From the NCBI RefSeq assembly GCF_011046895.1, contig NZ_CP049250.1:940001-1004000 (forward strand): 64,000 nucleotides of DNA. The letters run 5' to 3'. Each line of letters begins with the position of its first letter. The stretch's first letter is position 1. This stretch comes from Rhizobium rhizoryzae (lineage in GTDB: Bacteria; Pseudomonadota; Alphaproteobacteria; Rhizobiales; Rhizobiaceae). A program made the position numbers and the translations under genes. The notes under the pieces were generated by a model. The model was not told the DNA's origin. It saw only the letters and a list, made by a program, of their open reading frames with translations, and did no database searches. Of this stretch, positions 28,096-37,585 are shown one piece after another.

Positions 28096-29612
28096 GCAGC
28101 GCATCCGTGATCTCTCTGCTTTTGCAAGACGAGGCGGAAACGATCCGGCTCGGCGAAGATTTGGCGCTGGCGCTAAAGCCCGGTGACTGCCTGTGCCTGT
28201 CAGGTGACCTTGGAGCCGGTAAATCGACGCTGGCCAGAGCCTTTATCCGTGCGATGGCGGAAGATTCCGAGCTAGAGGTCCCAAGCCCGACATTTACTCT
28301 GGTCCAGAGCTATGACCTGCGCATTCCCATCTCGCATTTCGATCTTTATCGTCTGGCAGACGGATCCGAACTCGACGAACTGGGGCTCGACGAGGCGCTC
28401 TCTGATGGTATCTGTCTCGTCGAATGGCCGGAAATGGCCGTTACGGAGCTGCCGAAAGATCGCATCCGCCTCACCCTGACGCATGAGGGAGCGGGACGAC
28501 GCGTCGAAATCACCGGCTCAACCACTGCCATGGCGCGAATCAGCCGCGCCCTGTTGATCCGGCAGTTTCTGACAAAACACGGCTATGCCGATGGACAACG
28601 GCGGTATCTGACCGGGGACGCCTCTTTACGCGCCTATGAAACGCTTCTTTGCCAGGACGGCAAGCGATACATCCTCATGGACTGGCCACGCAGACCGGAT
28701 GGTCCTCCCGTGCTGGATGGCAAGCCCTATCCAAAAGTTGCGCATCTGGCGGAAGAGGTTTTGCCCTTTGTCGCAATTGCGCAATACCTGCGCGACATCG
28801 GGTTGCGCGCCCCGGATATCGTGGCCAGCGATTTCGATAGCGGTCTGCTTCTGCTGGAAGATCTTGGGCAAAGCAGCGTTCTGGACGATGGCGGAAAGCC
28901 AATCACTGAACGCTACATGGCGTCCATCGACTGTCTGGCACATCTGCATCACCAAACGGCGCCAACGATCATCGCCGTCGACACGCAGCACCAACATCAG
29001 GTTCCGCCATTCGATCCTGTTGCAATGAAGATCGAGACGCGTTTGCTGATCGATTGGTACTTCCCCTGGAAGAACGGTGGCATACAGGCCACCGATATCC
29101 AACGGGAAAGCTATTCTCGCGTCTGGGACGGATTGATCGCAGAGCTTGGTGATTGCGAGCGGCATCTTCTGTTGAGAGACTATCACTCGCCCAATCTTAT
29201 CTGGCAGGCGCATGAGGAAGAATTGCGCCGGATCGGCCTCATCGATTTCCAGGATGCGATGATCGGTCCAACCGCCTATGATGTGGCGTCTCTCGTACAG
29301 GACGCCCGCGTGGATATTCCTTCCACGCTGGGCGATGCCTTGCTGGCACACTATCTCAGACTTCGCCACGTTCAGGGAAACTTCGACGAGACCAGTTTTC
29401 TGAAGGCCTTCGCCATCATGTCCGCGCAGCGCAATTGCAAGCTCGCAGGCATATGGGTGCGCTTGAAGGAGCGTGACGGGAAACCGGGATATCTGAAGCA
29501 CATGCCTCGGACGCTTCGCTATCTCGCTGCGGTTCTTGAACATCCCGTTCTTGCGCCGCTCCGGCAATGGATGGCACAAGCAGGGATCGACGTCAGCGAA
29601 TCACGGACCTGA
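28092..29612 (+). CDS. tsaE: Fusion: TsaE (t6A ATPase) and AmgK-like sugar kinase
   Basis: 506 aa in two parts. Residues 1 to about 150 are TsaE: Walker A SGDLGAGKSTLAR, SPTFTLVQSY and HFDLYRL; TsaE supports the t6A37 tRNA modification complex. Residues from about 160 to 506 are an aminoglycoside phosphotransferase-fold kinase with the catalytic loop LLRDYHSPNLIW and metal loop LIDFQDA. This half resembles AmgK, which phosphorylates MurNAc/GlcNAc at the anomeric position in cell-wall recycling. The fusion is widespread in Rhizobiales. A MurU-like gene follows 5 bp later, supporting the recycling role. Confidence 0.88.
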   Translation: MSSASVISLLLQDEAETIRLGEDLALALKPGDCLCLSGDLGAGKSTLARAFIRAMAEDSELEVPSPTFTLVQSYDLRIPISHFDLYRLADGSELDELGLDEALSDGICLVEWPEMAVTELPKDRIRLTLTHEGAGRRVEITGSTTAMARISRALLIRQFLTKHGYADGQRRYLTGDASLRAYETLLCQDGKRYILMDWPRRPDGPPVLDGKPYPKVAHLAEEVLPFVAIAQYLRDIGLRAPDIVASDFDSGLLLLEDLGQSSVLDDGGKPITERYMASIDCLAHLHHQTAPTIIAVDTQHQHQVPPFDPVAMKIETRLLIDWYFPWKNGGIQATDIQRESYSRVWDGLIAELGDCERHLLLRDYHSPNLIWQAHEEELRRIGLIDFQDAMIGPTAYDVASLVQDARVDIPSTLGDALLAHYLRLRHVQGNFDETSFLKAFAIMSAQRNCKLAGIWVRLKERDGKPGYLKHMPRTLRYLAAVLEHPVLAPLRQWMAQAGIDVSESRT

Positions 29613-29617
29613 TCCTT

Positions 29618-30361
29618 ATGACTATCCAGAACGCGATGGTACTGGCCGCCGGGCTTGGCACTCGCCTTCGCCCGATCACCGACCGATTGCCAAAGCCGCT
29701 CGTACCTGTGGGCGGCCGTCCCATGATCGATTACGTGCTGGACAGCCTTGCGGAAGCAGGCGTGACGAAAGTCGCCATCAACATACACCACCACGCCGAT
29801 ATGATGCTCTCGCATCTGGCGAAGCGCATGGACATGGAAATCCTGATCTCGGATGAGCGGGACCGGTTGATGAACAACGGCGGCGGTCTCGTCAAAGGGC
29901 TGAAGCTCTTGCCGGACGGTCCCGTGCTCGTCATGAATGCCGACCTCTTCTGGGTTGGCGAGCCGGAAAATCAGCTTTCCAATCTGCGCGAACTGATTCA
30001 GTTCTTCGATCCCGATCGGATGGATATGGCCATGCTGTGCGTTACGCTGGAGCAGGCTATCGGCCACGACGGAAAAAAGGACTTCAATCTGGATGCCGAG
30101 GCACGGCTCACGCGGTATTCCGAAGGCGATCCAACGCCTGTCGTCTATGCCGGTGCTTTCGTCGTGGATACGGCTTTCTTTGCCGATGCGCCAGACGAAC
30201 CTTTCAACCTGAACATCTATTTTGACAAAGCCATACGGAACGGTCGGCTTTTCGGCACGATGCTGAGCGGTCACTGGATTACGGTTGGCTCTCCCGACGG
30301 ACTGGAGGCTGCGGAAGGGTTTCTCGGGACACGGCAGCTGATCGCGTCCGGAGCAGGTTGA
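29618..30361 (+). CDS. murU: MurU-like sugar-phosphate nucleotidylyltransferase
   Basis: A 247-aa Rossmann-type nucleotidyltransferase. LAAGLGTRLRPITDRLPKPLVPV is the NTP-binding signature with catalytic Arg and Lys; VMNADLFW holds the metal-binding Asp. It is similar in size and motifs to MurU, which makes UDP-MurNAc from MurNAc-1-phosphate. The upstream AmgK-like domain would provide that substrate. I start at ATG 29618, as conserved sequence begins there. A related hexose-1-phosphate substrate cannot be excluded. Confidence 0.85.
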   Translation: MTIQNAMVLAAGLGTRLRPITDRLPKPLVPVGGRPMIDYVLDSLAEAGVTKVAINIHHHADMMLSHLAKRMDMEILISDERDRLMNNGGGLVKGLKLLPDGPVLVMNADLFWVGEPENQLSNLRELIQFFDPDRMDMAMLCVTLEQAIGHDGKKDFNLDAEARLTRYSEGDPTPVVYAGAFVVDTAFFADAPDEPFNLNIYFDKAIRNGRLFGTMLSGHWITVGSPDGLEAAEGFLGTRQLIASGAG

Positions 30362-30364
30362 CCC

Positions 30365-33300
30365 ATGGAAGCGCGGCACAGAAAACGGGTTCTGACCGTT
30401 CCTCCGGCGGCGCCATTTCTGAAAACGGTGGCATCAGCGCTCTGTGAAGGGCGCGTTCTGGACAGCTTCCGCTACGAGGCAAGCGATCCGCTTGCGCTCG
30501 CCAAGGTCACTCTTTACGTCCCGACCCGTCGCGCGGCACGCGTTCTCCGTTCCGAGTTCGTGGATTACCTCGGCGGTCAATCAGCCATTCTGCCGGTGAT
30601 CCGCCCCTTGGGCGAAACCGATGACGATAGCGGTCTCTTCGACCTGACGGCACCGGAAGAGATGGATCTTGCCATGCCGATCAGTGGCACGCAAAGGCTG
30701 CTGGAACTGGGACGGTTGATCCTGGCATGGCGCAATGCGCTTCCACAGGCGGTGATGGATGTTCATCAAACTTCCCCCCTTGTGGCACCGGCAAGCCCTG
30801 CAGATGCGATATGGCTGGCACGTTCGCTGGTCGAACTCATTGATGCGATGGAGACGGAAGACAGAGACTGGAGCGATCTCGACAAACTGCGAACAACCGA
30901 GCATTCGCTGTGGTGGCAACTTTCGGCTGAGTTTCTGAAGATCGCCAGCCAGTTCTGGCCCACCAGACTGGAGGAGTTGAAGCGCTCTTCCCCTGCCCGC
31001 CATCAGGCTGCGATCATCAACGCGGAAGCCAGACGCATCGCCATGCGCCAGCATGACGGACCGGTAATCGTCGCTGGGTCGACGGGCTCCGTTCCGGCCG
31101 CTGCCAACCTGATTGCTGCCATTGCCGGACTTCGAAACGGTGCCGTCGTTCTACCAGGCCTGGACCGATCCATGCCGGATGATCAATGGGCGATGCTGGG
31201 GCTGGGCGATCTGGCGGGAAGGCCGGACCCTGCAAGCAGAAGCCATCCTCAATACGGATTTCACCGACTCTTGCGAAAGCTGGAGCTGGACCGTTGCGAT
31301 GTCATCGAACTGGGCGAGGCACCAGGCGATCTCGAATGCCGCAACCTGTTGCTGTCGCAAGCGCTCGCCCCAGCCGATGCAACAGACAGCTGGAACCGTT
31401 GGCGCAAGGAGGCAGCGCCAGAAATGGTGGAAGACGCCTTTTCTCGCGTGGCGCTCATCGAGGCGGCAAACGAGCGGGAAGAGGCTGCCGCCATTGCGAT
31501 CGCATTGCGTCTTGCACTTGAGAAGCCTGGCCTGGATGGCCAGTCGCAGGTGGCCCTGATTACACCCGACCGAGCGTTGGCACGTCGAGTCACGGCGGAA
31601 CTGCAGCGCTTCTGGATTACCGCCGACGATACGGCCGGTACGCCTCTGTCCGCTACACCGCAGGGCACTTTTCTGTCGGTGCTTCTGCAGGCCGTTCTTT
31701 TACCGGGAGATCCCGTTGCGATCACGTCACTTCTCAAGCATCCGCTGGCCCGGTTCGGCATGCCGGATACGGCCAGAAACGCGGCTGGAGATGCGGTTGA
31801 ACTTTTTGCCTTGCGCGGAGGACTGGAGAAACCGGATATCACAGCTCTTGCAGCGCTTGTCGACGCCGGGATCGCTTCGCATAAAGAGAGTCGACATCCG
31901 AAGCAGTGGCGGCTTTCTCTCAGCGAAGACGTTGCGGCTCTCGCCAAAGCTCTTGCAGACAAAATTCAGAAAGCCGTCGATCCGCTTGCCAGTGCAGTAC
32001 AACCACCCCGAATGGATGGGAGGCGATTTACGGATCGGCTGACGCTGTCGGATTGGGCAGAACGCACCGGCAGGGCGCTTGAAGCAGCGGCGATGTCCGA
32101 GACCGGGGACCTGAGCATGCTCTGGCTCGGTGAGGCCGGTGAACGCCTTGCCTCTCTGCTGTCCGACATCATGACGACCGATGGTCAGATCGAAGCCGAT
32201 GGGCAACAGTGGATCGATATTCTGGCAGCGTTGATGGCAAGTCAGGCCGTCAAGCCTCGCTCGCTCGCACATCCGCGCGTGTTCATCTACGGCACCATGG
32301 AATCACGCCTGCAGCGAGCCGATACAGTCGTGATCGGCGGCATGAATGAGGGATCGTGGCCTGGCCAGTCCACCAATAATCCGTTTTTGTCCCGCAGCAT
32401 GAAGGCGGATATCGGTCTGGAGCCACCCGAGCGCAGAACGGGGCAGTTGGCGCATGACTTCATCATGGCGAATGGAACGCGGGATCTGATCTATACCCGC
32501 TCGCTGCGACAGGGAGGAGCGCCAACCGTGGCGTCTCGATGGCTGCAACGTTTGCTGGCTCTGGGAGGCAAGTCGCTCAAGGTACAAATGCTCTCCCGAG
32601 GGGAAGACTATCGCCGCTGGGCGCAGATGATTGACGATACACCTGCAGGCGAAGGTCAGTCATTGGGGCGACGTCCTTCTCCCAAGCCACCGGCTGAACT
32701 TCAGCCGAGAAAGTATTCCTTCAGCGAAGTGGGGCGGCTGCGCAGAGATCCCTATTCGATTTACGCCCGGCGCATCCTGCGACTGGATCCCCTTGATGGC
32801 TTCAATCAGGAGCCCGGTGCAGCCGAGCGCGGAACCTTGTACCACCGGATTATCGAGCGTTTCGTCAAGGCAGCACCGGCAAGTCACGAAGCAGCATTCA
32901 TGATGGACGATCTGATCCGCGAGGAGTTCGCCACTGCCCGCTTACCACTGCATATCGACCAGGTCTGGCGACCTCGCTTCCGCGAGGTTGCCCGCGCCTT
33001 CATTCGCTGGCACGACCGGCGAGCGCCTGATGTCAGGCGTACCTATACGGAACTTGCAGCAGGCTACGAGATACCAGAGGCTGGAATTCGCCTGACCGGC
33101 ATAGCCGACCGTATCGATATCAAGGGCAATGGTCATGCCGATCTCATCGATTACAAGACGGGTCTGAGCCCAACTGTTTCGCAGGCAAGGGCATTGCTCG
33201 ATCCGCAACTCCCTCTGGAGGCCGCAGCTTTGCAGGCCGGTGCGTTCAGGGTTCTGGGGCAGGTCTTGCCGGACGATCTTCTCTATGTGCGCCTTCGACC

Positions 33301-33565
33301 CGGCGAACGTTTCACGTGCGACAAGGTAAACAATGAGGGTGCGAAGGAAACGGCCAGGACAAAGCCGAAATCAGCCTTCGAGCTTGCGAGCGATTCGATT
33401 GCTCAACTGACTGCCTTCGTAACCCGTCTGCGCAGTGGCGATGTCGGATTCGCATCACGGCTCATCCCCTTCCAGCAGGGCGATTTTGGAGGAGAGTACG
33501 ATCATCTGGCGCGCGTTGCCGAGTGGTCTACCGCCGATGCAGAGGAGGCTGATGGGGATGAGTGA
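30365..33565 (+). CDS. addB: Double-strand break repair protein AddB
   Basis: 1066 aa. Subunit of the alphaproteobacterial AddAB helicase-nuclease, the RecBCD counterpart that resects double-strand ends. The N-terminal half is a degenerate UvrD-like helicase (YVPTRRAARVLRSEF; no intact Walker A). The C-terminal nuclease has HADLIDYKTG (GxxDxxD...DYK type). I do not see the four Fe-S cysteines known in Bacillus AddB. It starts 3 bp after murU and overlaps addA by 8 bases. Confidence 0.93.
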   Translation: MEARHRKRVLTVPPAAPFLKTVASALCEGRVLDSFRYEASDPLALAKVTLYVPTRRAARVLRSEFVDYLGGQSAILPVIRPLGETDDDSGLFDLTAPEEMDLAMPISGTQRLLELGRLILAWRNALPQAVMDVHQTSPLVAPASPADAIWLARSLVELIDAMETEDRDWSDLDKLRTTEHSLWWQLSAEFLKIASQFWPTRLEELKRSSPARHQAAIINAEARRIAMRQHDGPVIVAGSTGSVPAAANLIAAIAGLRNGAVVLPGLDRSMPDDQWAMLGLGDLAGRPDPASRSHPQYGFHRLLRKLELDRCDVIELGEAPGDLECRNLLLSQALAPADATDSWNRWRKEAAPEMVEDAFSRVALIEAANEREEAAAIAIALRLALEKPGLDGQSQVALITPDRALARRVTAELQRFWITADDTAGTPLSATPQGTFLSVLLQAVLLPGDPVAITSLLKHPLARFGMPDTARNAAGDAVELFALRGGLEKPDITALAALVDAGIASHKESRHPKQWRLSLSEDVAALAKALADKIQKAVDPLASAVQPPRMDGRRFTDRLTLSDWAERTGRALEAAAMSETGDLSMLWLGEAGERLASLLSDIMTTDGQIEADGQQWIDILAALMASQAVKPRSLAHPRVFIYGTMESRLQRADTVVIGGMNEGSWPGQSTNNPFLSRSMKADIGLEPPERRTGQLAHDFIMANGTRDLIYTRSLRQGGAPTVASRWLQRLLALGGKSLKVQMLSRGEDYRRWAQMIDDTPAGEGQSLGRRPSPKPPAELQPRKYSFSEVGRLRRDPYSIYARRILRLDPLDGFNQEPGAAERGTLYHRIIERFVKAAPASHEAAFMMDDLIREEFATARLPLHIDQVWRPRFREVARAFIRWHDRRAPDVRRTYTELAAGYEIPEAGIRLTGIADRIDIKGNGHADLIDYKTGLSPTVSQARALLDPQLPLEAAALQAGAFRVLGQVLPDDLLYVRLRPGERFTCDKVNNEGAKETARTKPKSAFELASDSIAQLTAFVTRLRSGDVGFASRLIPFQQGDFGGEYDHLARVAEWSTADAEEADGDE

Positions 33566-36500
33566 GACCGACCTTCTGAGCCTCGACACCGATCCGCAAA
33601 CATGGCTGAGCTGGACTGCGCGTCAGCAGGCGCTGGCCTCATCGCCCACCAGTTCCGCCTGGGTGTCCGCCAATGCCGGTTCAGGCAAGACGCATGTGCT
33701 GACCCAGCGTGTCATTCGTCTGCTTCTGTCCGGCTGCCGTCCATCCGCTATTCTGTGCCTGACCTATACCAAGGCGGCTGCGTCTGAGATGTCCAACCGC
33801 GTCTTCCAGCGTCTGGGCGAGTGGGCGGTGCTGACGGACAATGAGTTGGCGCAACGTATCCAGGCGATCGAAGGTGAATATCCAGACGCGATCAAGCTGG
33901 CTGAAGCGCGGCGGCTATTTGCCAAGGCGCTGGAAACGCCGGGCGGCCTGAAAATCCAGACTATTCACGCCTTTTGCGAGGCGCTTCTCCACCAGTTTCC
34001 TTTGGAGGCCAATGTCGCAGGCCACTTCTCCGTGCTGGACGACGCGTCCGCTCAGGCCTTGCTGGCAGAAGCCAAACGATCCCTTTTGACGGCCACCTCG
34101 CTGGAAGCGGGAAGCGACCTGGCCGATGCCTTTACGCATGTGCTTGATCTTGGCGATGAAAGCGGGCTGGAAACTCTTCTCTCCGATATTGTCGCGAACC
34201 GTGGCGCATTGCGCCAGTTCCTGGCTGAGGCCGAAAAAGCTGGAGGTATAGAACGAGCCTTGAGAGCCGGTTTCGGTCTCGACGCCTCTGAGACTGAAGA
34301 CAGTATCCTCGCTGATTATTGGCCCATTCCCAGCTTGGCGGACGGACGGCTGACGACCTATCTGGAACTGGCGCAATCCGATAAAGGCGGGGCGAAATCG
34401 TCCGAAACGGGCTATCTGCTTCAGCAGGTTGCCGAGGTGAGGGATTTTGCGGAGCGCGCCCGTCTTCTGGATCAGGTATTCCTGACGCAAGCGGGCAAAC
34501 CCAAGGCTGACACATCGCTTTTCACAAAGAAAATGACAGCGGCGGCGCCTGGCCTGGAACTCTGGATGGCCGAGGCACGCGATCATGTGGTTTCGTTGCG
34601 AGATCGTCTCAGCCTTGTCCGGATGCTGAAGGCGACGCTGGCAGCACTCACGCTCGCGATGCGGCTCGATGACGATTACGAAGACTTGAAACGTCGGCGC
34701 AGCCTTCTGGATTTCGAAGACCTCATTACCCGTGCGGCCCAGCTTCTGGCGCGAGAAGGTGTAGGCGCCTGGGTTCACTACAAGCTGGACCAGGGGATTG
34801 ACCACATTCTCGTTGATGAGGCGCAGGACACGAGCCCGGTACAGTGGAGCATTATCCAGTCTCTGGCAGAGGATTTCTTTACGGGCGACAGCGCAAGACC
34901 GGGTACGCGTACGATTTTCGCGGTGGGCGATGAAAAGCAGTCGATCTATTCCTTCCAAGGAGCGCGCCCGGAACGTTTCGCCGAAGAGCGAACGCAGACG
35001 CAAAGGCGGGTCACCCGCAGCGGGCAACTGTTTAACTCCGTCCGCTTGCCCCTCTCCTTCCGCTCCACGGCCGATGTCCTCAGCGCTGTCGATCAGGTGT
35101 TCTCAATTCCCATTCATGCCAAGGGCCTGAGCGCCGAAGGCGAACCGGTTATCCATCGGTCCAACCGCATCGGGCATGCCGGAGCAGTCGACCTATGGGA
35201 AACGGTCATTCCCGAACAGAGCGACCTTGAGGAAGACTGGACGGCACCGTTTGATTCAACGCCCGATCAGGCACCCGCTGCCATACTTGCAGGACGTATT
35301 GCGCATCACATCGGTGAGATGGTTGGCCGGCAAACGATCATTGAAGGGGGCAAGACACGGCTCATCGAACCAGGGGACATCCTGGTGCTGGTTCGAAAGA
35401 GAGACGCTTTCGTCAACGCCCTGACGCGCGCGCTCAAGCGGCGCGGAAGCATTCCAGTGGCCGGTGCCGATCGTCTGCGCCTCACCAGTCATATTGCTGT
35501 ACAAGATCTGATCGCGCTGGCCCGCTTTGTCTTGCAGCCGCATGACGATCTCTCTTTGACTGCTGCGCTCAAAAGCCCGATCTTCAACCTGACGGAAGAC
35601 CAGATCTTCGAGCTTGCTGCCCTGCGGAGTGAGGCAGAGAGCGTGTGGAAGCATCTGAACAATCTCGCGGACGACGGAGAGCTCTCTCTTTCAGGCGTGC
35701 GAGAACGGCTCTCCCGCTACCGGATATTGGCTGTCGAGCATACGGCGCATGATTTCTTTGCCCGGATTCTCGGGGCTGATGGAGGTCGCAAACAGTTTCT
35801 ATCTCGGCTCGGCAGCGAAGCCGGCGATGTTCTCGACGAATTCCTGTCCCTTGCGCTCAGTCATGAGGACAAGTCCTTGCCCGGACTGCAAAGCTTCATC
35901 TCAACGCTCGAAGCAGACGCTCCAGAAATCAAGCGCGAGCAGGATAGCGGTCGCAACGAAGTGCGCATCATGACGGTGCATGCCTCCAAGGGGCTTGAAG
36001 CGCCAATCGTCTTTCTGGTGGACAGCGGCTCGAAAGCCTTCATCTCCTCGCACGTCCCTCGCTTCCGCTTCCTTAAGCTCAACAGCCAGGATGTCCCCGC
36101 CTGGGTTCCGCTGAAGTCGCTGTCAAACGCCCTGACGGTTCAGGACGATACTCGACTGAAGGAAGCCGCAGAAGAAGAATACCGGCGGCTGCTCTATGTC
36201 GGCATGACACGAGCTGCTGACCGTTTGGTGATTTGCGGCTACCGAGGCAAGCGTGAGAATGATGAGAGTTGGCAGGCCCTGGTCAGGCAGGCACTCAGCA
36301 AAGACGAAACACGGTGCACACAAACAACGTTTTCAAGTCCAGATGGAGATTGGAACGGTTATCTCTGGCGCGAGTCTGGGCTAGTTCTCGACGTACCCGG
36401 ACAGATGAAATCGGAATCTGAGCAGGATGCAGGTCCGAGATCCCTGCCTTCCGAGCTTTTCAAGCCACTACCGCCACACCGCCCGCTACCCCGGCCCTTG

Positions 36501-37115
36501 AGCCCCTCCGGGGCGGGAATCATGATCGAAGATGAGGATGGCGATGCACCATTCGTTTCCCCGCTATTTGGGGAAAAGAAGGCGAGCAATCTGGCATTGC
36601 AAAAAGGTTTGCTGACCCATCGCATGCTCCAGATGCTGCCCAACCTTCCGCGCGAGGATTGGGATGAAGCGGCATCACGCTATCTCGAACGGACGGCTTA
36701 CTTTTGGCCAAGGGACGAGCGGCAATCTCTCCACCATTCGGTGCTCGCTGTTCTCCGCGAGCCAGCATTGGCACCGTTGTTTTCCGAAAAGGCTCAAGCA
36801 GAAGTCTCCATCATGGGAACTCTTTCCATGAGTGGGCGGGACTATGCCGTCTCGGGACGTATCGACCGCTTGGCAATAACGCCGAACGGACAGGTGATCA
36901 TTCTGGATTACAAGACCAATCGGTTCGTGCCGCGAAGCGAGGAAGAGGTCGCTTTTGCCCATCGCGCCCAACTGGCCATCTACCGCGAAATTCTCAAACC
37001 GCTGTATCCAGGTCATCGAATCTCCTGCGTGCTGGTCTACACGGAGACGGCAAAAGTCATCACGCTTTCCACCGAAGCGATCGATCGATCCCTTGCCGAA
37101 CTGCGAACAAAGTGA
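33558..37115 (+). CDS. addA: Double-strand break repair helicase-nuclease AddA
   Basis: A 1185-aa UvrD/Rep-type helicase with a C-terminal RecB nuclease. Walker A is SANAGSGKTHVLTQR (about 33-47); Walker B ILVDEAQDTSPVQW; motif III GDEKQSIYSFQGA; motif V/VI MTVHASKGLEAPIVFL and YVGMTRAADRL; the nuclease motif is VIILDYKTNR near the C-terminus. ATG 33558 lies 9 bases after AGGAGG; the ATG two codons earlier is too close to it. It overlaps addB, ensuring stoichiometric synthesis. Confidence 0.95.
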   Translation: MSETDLLSLDTDPQTWLSWTARQQALASSPTSSAWVSANAGSGKTHVLTQRVIRLLLSGCRPSAILCLTYTKAAASEMSNRVFQRLGEWAVLTDNELAQRIQAIEGEYPDAIKLAEARRLFAKALETPGGLKIQTIHAFCEALLHQFPLEANVAGHFSVLDDASAQALLAEAKRSLLTATSLEAGSDLADAFTHVLDLGDESGLETLLSDIVANRGALRQFLAEAEKAGGIERALRAGFGLDASETEDSILADYWPIPSLADGRLTTYLELAQSDKGGAKSSETGYLLQQVAEVRDFAERARLLDQVFLTQAGKPKADTSLFTKKMTAAAPGLELWMAEARDHVVSLRDRLSLVRMLKATLAALTLAMRLDDDYEDLKRRRSLLDFEDLITRAAQLLAREGVGAWVHYKLDQGIDHILVDEAQDTSPVQWSIIQSLAEDFFTGDSARPGTRTIFAVGDEKQSIYSFQGARPERFAEERTQTQRRVTRSGQLFNSVRLPLSFRSTADVLSAVDQVFSIPIHAKGLSAEGEPVIHRSNRIGHAGAVDLWETVIPEQSDLEEDWTAPFDSTPDQAPAAILAGRIAHHIGEMVGRQTIIEGGKTRLIEPGDILVLVRKRDAFVNALTRALKRRGSIPVAGADRLRLTSHIAVQDLIALARFVLQPHDDLSLTAALKSPIFNLTEDQIFELAALRSEAESVWKHLNNLADDGELSLSGVRERLSRYRILAVEHTAHDFFARILGADGGRKQFLSRLGSEAGDVLDEFLSLALSHEDKSLPGLQSFISTLEADAPEIKREQDSGRNEVRIMTVHASKGLEAPIVFLVDSGSKAFISSHVPRFRFLKLNSQDVPAWVPLKSLSNALTVQDDTRLKEAAEEEYRRLLYVGMTRAADRLVICGYRGKRENDESWQALVRQALSKDETRCTQTTFSSPDGDWNGYLWRESGLVLDVPGQMKSESEQDAGPRSLPSELFKPLPPHRPLPRPLSPSGAGIMIEDEDGDAPFVSPLFGEKKASNLALQKGLLTHRMLQMLPNLPREDWDEAASRYLERTAYFWPRDERQSLHHSVLAVLREPALAPLFSEKAQAEVSIMGTLSMSGRDYAVSGRIDRLAITPNGQVIILDYKTNRFVPRSEEEVAFAHRAQLAIYREILKPLYPGHRISCVLVYTETAKVITLSTEAIDRSLAELRTK

Positions 37116-37187
37116 GAGATCAGGATTGAATTTCGGTGCCGCACACATCACATTGTGCACAATAGAAATGCTTCAAAGGAGAGCCCC

Positions 37188-37508
37188 ATGGCTACCGTGA
37201 AAGTTGATGCCGCCAATTTCCAGGCTGAAGTGCTGGAATCGTCCGAACCCGTCGTCGTTGATTTCTGGGCAGAATGGTGCGGCCCATGCAAGATGATCGC
37301 CCCAAGCCTTGAGGAAATCTCCACCGAACTGGCCGGCAAGGTCAAGATCGCCAAATTGAACATCGACGAAAACCCGGATCTGGCAGCCAAGTTTGGCGTT
37401 CGTTCAATCCCAACGCTTGCCATGTTCAAGGGCGGTGAAGTGGCTGACATCAAGGTTGGCGCTGCTCCGAAGACTGCGCTTTCCAGTTGGATTTCTGGCG
37501 CAGCCTGA
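37188..37508 (+). CDS. trxA: Thioredoxin
   Basis: A 106-aa cytosolic thioredoxin with active site WCGPCK (about 30-35) and the cis-Pro in RSIPTL. ATG 37188 follows AAGGAGAG. It lies 72 bp after addA, enough for its own promoter, and ends at a strong terminator shared with folC. Confidence 0.97.
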   Translation: MATVKVDAANFQAEVLESSEPVVVDFWAEWCGPCKMIAPSLEEISTELAGKVKIAKLNIDENPDLAAKFGVRSIPTLAMFKGGEVADIKVGAAPKTALSSWISGAA

Positions 37509-37531
37509 TCAGTGCATTCGAGAACAAAACG

Positions 37532-37559
37532 AAAAACCCGGCCTCGCGCCGGGTTTTTT
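37532..37559. terminator. Terminator between trxA and folC (bidirectional)
   Basis: AAAACCCGGC/GCCGGGTTTT (37533-37542 with 37548-37557) has a 5-nt loop and a T6 run on the plus strand. The minus strand also ends in TTTTTCGTTTT, so it can serve the convergent folC. Confidence 0.9.
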
Positions 37560-37585
37560 ATGCCGCTCTCATCTTCTGTTGAACC

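Noticed and set aside
33915-35027. A 370-codon minus-strand frame inside addA
   Set aside because: No domain, no ribosome site; overlaps essential helicase motifs on the other strand.
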